Positions 48,468 through 53,438 of a stretch of DNA of 53,438 bases are shown here, in pieces. The DNA lies in NCBI RefSeq assembly GCF_030010555.1, contig NZ_JASCQP010000044.1:49753-103190 (forward strand), read 5' to 3'. A program made the position numbers and the translations under genes. A model generated the notes under the pieces. It was given only the letters and a program-made list of their open reading frames with translations, did no database searches and was not told where the DNA came from. Position 1 is the stretch's first letter, and each line of letters starts with the position of its first letter. This DNA comes from Halomonas rhizosphaerae. Its GTDB lineage: Bacteria > Pseudomonadota > Gammaproteobacteria > Pseudomonadales > Halomonadaceae.

Positions 48468-49118
48468 ATGTCCGATGCCGAAACGCCCCTCCCCCAGCCG
48501 CTGCTCGAGGACGAGGAGCTCGACCTGCTCGACGACTTCCTCGACTCCGAGCGGGTCGACGCCGACGCCCTGGACCTGATCGGCGCCCACGGCTTCCTGG
48601 TGGCGCTGGCCGTCGCCCCGCGCGACACCCCCGCGTCGGCCTGGGTCGCCGAGCTGTTCCATGGTGAACCGGCCTTCGCCGATGACGCCGAGCGCGAGAC
48701 GATCCTGGGGCTGCTCGAGCGGCTCAGGCACAACGCCATCGAGGTGCTGGAAACGGGCGGCCTCCCGGAACTGCCCTTCGAGCTCGAACTCGGCGACAAC
48801 ACCCCGGAGGAGACGCCGATCGGCGACTGGTGCGCCGGCTTCATGGAAGGCGTCTTCCTCGACGAGGCCGCCTGGTTCGCCGATGACGAGGAGGCCGCCG
48901 CCACCCTGCTGCTGCCCTTCATGCTGCTTTCCGGCCTGTTCGAGGACGAACCCGACATGGCGGAGCTGGCCGGTGATGCGACGCGGCTCGAGGGACTCGT
49001 CACCCAGCTGCCGGAACTGGTGCTGGACCTCTACCTTCACTATCGGGTCCCCCCCGAGACGCCCAAGCCCAAGCCACGCCGCAAGCAGCCCGCCGGGCGC
49101 GGCAAGGGCAAGCGGTAA
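48468..49118 (+). CDS. UPF0149 (YgfB/YecA) family protein
   Basis: A 216-residue all-helical acidic protein of the UPF0149 group. The conserved parts are LDDFLDSERVDADALDLIGAHGFLVALAVAP, IGDWCAGFMEGVFL and AATLLLPFMLLSGLF. The C-terminal tail is strongly basic (PKPKPRRKQPAGRGKGKR). In Pseudomonas the relative YgfB acts in gene regulation; this one's role is unknown. The ATG at 48468 has GAGAG upstream. Its stop codon TAA is part of a heptad GCGGTAA that is in register with the 12-copy tandem array directly following. Confidence 0.88.
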   Translation: MSDAETPLPQPLLEDEELDLLDDFLDSERVDADALDLIGAHGFLVALAVAPRDTPASAWVAELFHGEPAFADDAERETILGLLERLRHNAIEVLETGGLPELPFELELGDNTPEETPIGDWCAGFMEGVFLDEAAWFADDEEAAATLLLPFMLLSGLFEDEPDMAELAGDATRLEGLVTQLPELVLDLYLHYRVPPETPKPKPRRKQPAGRGKGKR

Positions 49119-49202
49119 GCGGGAAGCGGGAAGCGGGAAGCGGGAAGCGGGAAGCGGAAAGCGGGAAGCGGGAAGCGGGAAGCGGGAAGCGGGAAGCGGG
49201 AA
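49119..49202 (+). repeat. Tandem array: 12 copies of GCGGGAA
   Basis: Eighty-four bases made of 12 contiguous 7-bp units GCGGGAA, of which one (49154-49160) reads GCGGAAA. The array starts at the first base after the UPF0149 stop codon; the preceding in-register unit GCGGTAA (49112-49118) supplies that stop. Such near-perfect heptads are prone to slippage, so copy number probably varies between strains. Confidence 0.95.
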
Positions 49203-49264
49203 ACCAGCTTGTGGCTTCTGGTACAGGTACCAACGGTTGTCTCTTCAAGCTTACGGCTTAAGGC
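49202..49264 (-). repeat. Degenerate heptad tract downstream of clsB
   Basis: In the clsB coding direction, nine units in unbroken 7-bp register: GCCTTAA, GCCGTAA, GCTTGAA, GAGACAA, CCGTTGG, TACCTGT, ACCAGAA, GCCACAA, GCTGGTT. Six of nine end in AA and five begin with GC. It joins head to head with the GCGGGAA array. A small hairpin GCCCGGC / GCCGGGC (49272-49288) lies between it and the clsB stop. Confidence 0.65.
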
Positions 49265-49287
49265 GTATAGCGCCCGGCGAAGCCGGG

Positions 49288-50409
49288 CTAGCGTAGCCGG
49301 GTCAGCCAGGCATCCAGGGTCCCGTAGAGCCACTCGCGAAAGCGCTGCATCCGTGGCCGCCGGGACCAGGTCTCGGGGTCGATCTCCCGGCTCGACGCGA
49401 AGTTGCGCTCGAACAGCCCGGCGACCTCGGCGGCGAAGCGGGGGTCATCCACCTCCTGATTGGCCTCCAGGTTCCATTGCAGGCTCCAGTGGTCGAAGTT
49501 GCACGAGCCAAGGCTGACCCAGTCATCGGCCAGCGAGAACTTGGCATGGATGAAGGTGGGCTGGAACTCGAAGATGCGCACCCCCGCCCGCAGCAGGCGG
49601 CCATAGAAGCGCTGCCCGGCGTAGCGCACGCCGGGATGGTCGTGAACCTCGCCCGGCAGCAGCAGGCGCACGTCGACGCCGCGTCGGGCGGCCCGGGCCA
49701 GGCGCCTGCGCAGGGTGAAGGTGGGTACGAAGTAGGGGGTACAGATCCACAGCCGCTCCGTGGCCGTCGAGACCCGATGATGCAGCGAGTGGCGGATCGC
49801 CTGGTAGCGATAGCCCTGCCCCCAGACCACGCGGCCGCGCATGCCGCGGTAACCCTCGCGCTGGCGCGCGGCAAGTTCCAGCCCCCGCACGAGCGAGGCC
49901 CTGCCCGGCCCGCGACTCATGGGGGAGTCCCAGAGCCGGCAGAACAGCCGCACCCAGTCGGCCACCACTGGCCCCTCGATGCGCACCGCCACCTCGTACC
50001 AGGCATCCAGGAACTCGTCCACCGCCCCGAAGCCGCCGGTGAAGGCCTCGGCACCATCGACCACCACCAGCTTGCGGTGGTCCCGGGTCAGGTTGCGCAC
50101 CAGCGACTGCACCCCCAGGGGATTGAAGAAGCGCAGCGCCACTCCCCCCTCCTCGAGACGCTGGCGGTCGACGGTGGCGAGCCCCATGGCACCATAGCCG
50201 TCGAGCAGCAGCAGCACCGATACGCCGCGCTCGACGGCGCGAACCAGCGCCTCGATCAGCGCGGTGGCGAGCCGGCCGGACTCCATCAGGTAGAGCTCGA
50301 TCAGCACGGAGTGACGCGCCTGGTCGACGGCCTCGAACATCGTGGGCAGGAAGAGGGCCGCCTCGGGAAGCAGTTCGAAGTGATTGCCGTCTCGCCACAT
50401 GCCGTGCAT
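49288..50409 (-). CDS. clsB: Cardiolipin synthase B-like phospholipase D family protein
   Basis: A 373-residue PLD-superfamily enzyme with two HKD motifs: His111/Lys113/Asp118 in HRKLVVVDGAEAFTGG and His288/Lys290/Asp295 in HAKFSLADDWVSLGS. This makes it a phosphatidyl transferase that forms cardiolipin. There are no N-terminal transmembrane helices, which matches ClsB rather than ClsA. The start at 50409 follows AGGGACGG; another ATG lies three codons later, and the frame is open a further 100 codons upstream without family similarity. It is divergent from plsB, another phospholipid gene. Confidence 0.9.
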   Translation of the reverse strand: MHGMWRDGNHFELLPEAALFLPTMFEAVDQARHSVLIELYLMESGRLATALIEALVRAVERGVSVLLLLDGYGAMGLATVDRQRLEEGGVALRFFNPLGVQSLVRNLTRDHRKLVVVDGAEAFTGGFGAVDEFLDAWYEVAVRIEGPVVADWVRLFCRLWDSPMSRGPGRASLVRGLELAARQREGYRGMRGRVVWGQGYRYQAIRHSLHHRVSTATERLWICTPYFVPTFTLRRRLARAARRGVDVRLLLPGEVHDHPGVRYAGQRFYGRLLRAGVRIFEFQPTFIHAKFSLADDWVSLGSCNFDHWSLQWNLEANQEVDDPRFAAEVAGLFERNFASSREIDPETWSRRPRMQRFREWLYGTLDAWLTRLR

Positions 50410-50537
50410 GGCACCGTCCCTGTCACATACCGTTACAGCATTGACGCATGTTTGCCGGCCCGGGAAAAGCCCGGCCCCCTGACCGCCGGGAAACGGGCCG
50501 CTATACTGACGGCTCACTCCCGGGCACAGGCGACAGG

Positions 50538-53003
50538 ATGAGCCTTGCACGCATGCTGGCCGGTGCCCTGCGCGCGCCGCTCGAGCGACTGATGGCGCGC
50601 TGGGCCCGGATCCGGCTGATCGAGCCCGACCCCGAGGCGCTCCCCCTCGAGCCGACGCTCCCGACCCTCTATGTGCTCCCGCACCCGGCGCTCTCCGACA
50701 CCCTGCTGCTGGCATCGCTGACCCGCGCCCATGGCCTGCCGGCGGCCGGTGGCCGGCGCACCATCGGCGCGGTCACCCTGCCCGCCAGCGTGCCGCTGCC
50801 CGCCGCGAGCCGCCGCCTGTGGCGCCGCACGCGGCGACCGGAGGCCCCCTTCCTGTCGCTGATCGAGCAGTGCCGCCGGGACCCCGCCCGTGACGTCCAG
50901 CTGGTGCCGGTGAGCATCTTCTGGGGGCGTGCCCCGGGCAAGCGCTTCGGCTTCTGGCAGCTGCTTGCCGCGGACAGCTGGCAGCTCACCGGGCGACTTC
51001 GCCGCCTGCTGTCGGTGGTGGTCAACGGCAAGGATGTGGAGGTCCATCTCGGCACGCCGCTCAGGCTCTCCGAGCTGCTCGACGCGCGCGAGGCCCGCCT
51101 CACCAATCGCAAGGTCGCGCGGCTGCTGCGGGTGCACTTTCGACGCCTGCGCATCCGAGTGCTGGGCCCGGACCTCTCCCATCGGCGCACCCTGATCGAG
51201 GGGGTCGCGGCGAGTCCCGAGGTGCGCCGCGTCATCCGCGAGGTAGCGACCGCGGAGCAGCGTTCGGTGGCGCGTCTGGAGGGCCGGGCCCGCCGCTATG
51301 GCCGTGAGATCGCCTCGAACATGACCTATCCGGTGCTGCGCTTCATGGCCGGCCTGCTGCGGCGTCTCTGGAACCGCCTCTACGACGGCGTGGCGGTGCA
51401 CGGCCTGGAGCGGGTCAAGGCCGTCGCCGGCGACCACACCCTGGTCTACGTGCCCTGCCATCGCAGCCATATCGACTACCTGCTGCTCTCCTACGTGCTC
51501 TACCGCGACGGCCTCATGCCCCCGCACATCGCTGCCGGGCGCAACCTCGACATGCCCCTGGTCGGCCCGCTGCTGCGTCGCGGCGGGGCCTTCTTCATGC
51601 GACGCAGCTTCCGAGACAACCGCCTCTATGCCACGGTGTTCAACGAGTACCTGCACCGCCTGATCGCTCGCGGCCACCCGCTGGAGTACTTCATCGAGGG
51701 CGGGCGTTCGCGCAGTGGCCGCATGCTGCCTGCCCGGCCGGGCATGCTCTCGATGACCCTGCGCTCCTACCTGCGCAGCGCACGCGGCGGGGGCCAGCCG
51801 CTGGTCTTCGTGCCGGTCTACATCGGCTACGAGCGGATCCTCGAGAGTGGCAGCTACCAGCGTGAGCTGCATGGCGGCAGGAAGCGCAAGGAGAGCCCGT
51901 GGGGACTGCTGCGGGTAGTCGGCCGGCTGCGCCAACCCTTCGGGCAGGTGACGGTGAACATCGGCGAGCCCCTGTCACTCTCGGCCTTTCTCGACGCGGA
52001 GGTGCCCGGCTGGCGACGACGGCTCGACGACCCGCGCCCGCCCTGGCTGGCCCGGGTCGTGCCCGGCCTGGGCGAGACCCTCTCGCGGCGCATCAATGCG
52101 GCCGCCGCCCTCAACCCGGTCAACCTGGTGGCCCTGGTCCTGCTGGCCACCCCTCACCATGCCATCGAGGCCAGCCTGCTCAAGCGCCAGCTGGCGTTGC
52201 TGGTCGCCCTGCAGCAGCGTCTCCCGGGCGGCCGTCATGCCAGCCTCCCGGATGGCACGCCCGACGCCTGGCTCGACCGGGTGCTCGCCCTGGGGATGGT
52301 CGAGCGCCGGCCGCACCCGCTGGGCGACATCATCGTCGCCGATGACCACCGGGCCGGCCTGCTGGGCTGGTACCGCAACAACGTGCTGCACCTCTTCGCG
52401 CTCGCCGGGCTCACCGCCTTCGCCTTCCGCCACCAGGCATGCCATGACCTTGATGACCTGGAGGCCCTGCTCGCGCCGGGCTGGCCGATCCTCACCCGGG
52501 AGCTGATGATCTCCGCGCCGGCCTCGCTGCGCGAGGACCTGGCCACCATGCTCGACGCCCTGGTCGAGGCGGGGCTGCTGGAACGTCACGCCGAAGGCTG
52601 GCGACGGCCTCGGGAGGCGCTGGAGGCCGGGGAGCAGCTGCGCATGCTCGGGGGCCTGATGCAGCCCTCCCTGGAGCGCGGCTACCTGCTGCTGTCGGTG
52701 CTGCTGAGCGAGCCCGCCGGGCACTTCACGGCCGACGAGCTGACCGCGCGCAGCCGCGAGCTCGCCGAACGGCTGGCCCTGCTCTCGGGGCTGGATGCGC
52801 CGGAGTTTTTCGATACCCGGCTTTTTTCCGGCCTGGTGGAGAGCCTGGAGGCACAGGGATGGCTGTACACCGAGAACGGCCGCCTGATGTTCGACGACCG
52901 CCTGCGCGAAGCGGCCCAGCAAATGAACTGCACCCCGAAAGTTGGACACCCAATTCAACCTTCGGGGTGTTTCTATGAGGAACCAGTACAGCGACCACTT
53001 TAA
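50538..53003 (+). pseudogene. plsB: Glycerol-3-phosphate acyltransferase, 3' end replaced by IS sequence
   Basis: Membrane-associated PlsB makes 1-acyl-glycerol-3-phosphate, the first step of phospholipid synthesis. From the start chosen here the catalytic HRSHID has His308 and Asp313, nearly the E. coli numbering, followed by the glycerol-3-phosphate binding blocks GGAFFMRRSF, FIEGGRSRSGR and VPVYIGYE. About 797 codons are native. Near 52924-52929 the frame enters the end of an IS3-type element and continues for some 25 foreign codons (MNCTPKVGHPIQPSGCF...) to a stop at 53003. All catalytic motifs remain, so the product may still work; the loss probably affects only the extreme C-terminus. 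Calling it a broken gene is based on this junction. Confidence 0.8.
52931..52969 (+). promoter_or_regulatory. Hairpin at the IS left end
   Basis: CACCCCGAAAGTTG (52931-52944) can pair with CAACCTTCGGGGTG (52956-52969), 14 bp with one mismatch and an 11-nt loop, followed by TTTCT. The 3' arm contains GGGGTG, the only purine stretch that could act as ribosome site for orfA at 52975. Transcripts entering from plsB would therefore hide it, a known way for IS elements to resist activation by outside transcription. Confidence 0.6.
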
Positions 53004-53438
53004 GTTGCAAGTGGTGCAGCAATACCTGGATGGGGATGTCGGCCTAGAAGTGGTCGCCCACCACTTTGGTCTGGACTATTCCATGGTCAGGCGATGGGTG
53101 GAGCAGTACCGGCAGCATGGGCCTTCAGGATTGTGCCAGACACGCCGTCACTACAGCCCAGCGTTCAAGCGCGAGGTGCTGGAAAGGATGTGGCGCGACG
53201 GCTTGTCGATCCGGCAGACCGAGGCCCTGTTTGATATCCGTGCCGCTGGCGCTATTGGCAGATGGGAGCGCCAGTACCATAGTGGTGGCCTAATCGCCTT
53301 GGAACCGAAACGTACGGGACGCCGCCCGATGCCCCAGAAGCCCCCATCTCCACCGCCCGAGCCTCCCTCCGATGGTGAGCGCTCCCATGAGGAGCTGCTC
53401 GAGGAGCTGGCATATCTGCGGGCGGAGAATGCCTATCT
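52975..53438 (+). CDS. IS3-family transposase OrfA, partial
   Basis: The first 154 codons of an OrfA-type protein, running off the window. The sequence MRNQYSDHFKLQVVQQYLDG is followed by a helix-turn-helix (LEVVAHHFGLDYSMVRRWVEQY), a second one (GLSIRQTEALFDIRAAGAIGRWERQY), a proline-rich linker and an emerging coiled coil (HEELLEELAYLRAENAY) that matches the leucine-zipper end of IS150-type OrfA. OrfB, with the DDE catalytic core, should follow by -1 frameshifting beyond the window. Confidence 0.88.
   Translation, partial: MRNQYSDHFKLQVVQQYLDGDVGLEVVAHHFGLDYSMVRRWVEQYRQHGPSGLCQTRRHYSPAFKREVLERMWRDGLSIRQTEALFDIRAAGAIGRWERQYHSGGLIALEPKRTGRRPMPQKPPSPPPEPPSDGERSHEELLEELAYLRAENAY

Larger units (their letters stand above)
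52924..53438 (+). mobile_element. IS3-family element (IS150-like), left part only
   Basis: The element begins with TGAACTGCACCCC or TGCACCCC (52924 or 52929; the exact tip cannot be fixed without the other end) and is cut by the window edge. The terminal sequence starting TG, the following hairpin and the orfA reading frame identify an IS3-family insertion in the plsB 3' end. Codon usage is more relaxed (TTG, CTA, CAA, AGG codons) than in neighbouring genes, consistent with a recent arrival. Target duplication and orfB lie outside the window. Confidence 0.85.

Noticed and set aside
49119..49202. CRISPR array
   Set aside because: Units are 7 bp and contiguous without spacers; no cas gene is present.
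49219..49232. Palindrome TGGTACAGGTACCA
   Set aside because: The loop would be only two bases and it lies within the heptad register, so a separate operator is not needed to explain it.

Overview
The window is about 53 kb of GC-rich (roughly 65 %) gammaproteobacterial chromosome. Gene content, protein sequences and order point to the Halomonadaceae (Halomonas or a close relative): the rpsF-rpsR-rplI ribosomal cluster next to dnaB, rlmB/rnr next to a tRNA-Leu cluster, a complete cbb3 oxidase locus with hemN and anr, and an acetate-assimilation locus with a CrbS/MxtR-type sensor. Genus is an inference from overall resemblance; no rRNA gene is present.

Layout. 0-4 kb: ferrochelatase (hemH) is divergent from an iron-sulfur photolyase/cryptochrome coupled to a DCC-family thiol oxidoreductase, followed by two small conserved genes. 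4-11 kb, all on the minus strand: rnr-rlmB, rpsF-rpsR-(DUF2232 membrane protein)-rplI, then dnaB. 11.2-14 kb: three tRNA-Leu(CAG), a membrane-anchored DNA/RNA endonuclease, a stand-alone Lrp/AsnC effector domain, ogt and a Tat-exported HiPIP. 14-19 kb: the stress/starvation operon prkA-yeaH-spoVR. 19-22.7 kb: fadH, a tRNA-Val/tRNA-Asp cluster and an alpha/beta hydrolase. 22.8-34 kb: microaerobic respiration, ccoNOQP, ccoGHIS, a SafE-type membrane protein, hemN and the oxygen sensor anr, ending against ttcA. 35-47.7 kb: acetate use, with a cNMP-binding/CBS/DUF294 protein and an exonuclease divergent from a DUF4212/VC_2705-type symporter pair, then the hybrid kinase CrbS, response regulator CrbR and acetyl-CoA synthetase. 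47.8-53.4 kb: SprT-like protein, UPF0149 protein, a cardiolipin synthase, and plsB whose 3' end is interrupted by an IS3-family element that runs off the window.

How the parts fit. Anr-type boxes sit at activator spacing in front of hemN and over the start region of anr, so haem supply and the sensor respond to oxygen together with the adjacent cbb3 oxidase. In the acetate locus one 18-bp inverted-repeat motif (NTAGGAC-type half-sites separated by 4 bp) occurs three times in the divergent symporter/DUF294 promoter region and once at about -41.5 of acs; it is the best candidate operator for CrbR.

Most unusual observation: at three convergent gene junctions (anr/ttcA, crbS/crbR, UPF0149/clsB) the stretches just after the stop codons are built of degenerate 7-bp units of the form GCNNNAA, read in the coding direction of the adjacent gene and, at the first two, flanking a terminator hairpin. 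At the third junction one side has expanded to 12 almost perfect tandem copies of GCGGGAA. No CRISPR array, prophage or recognisable defence island is present.
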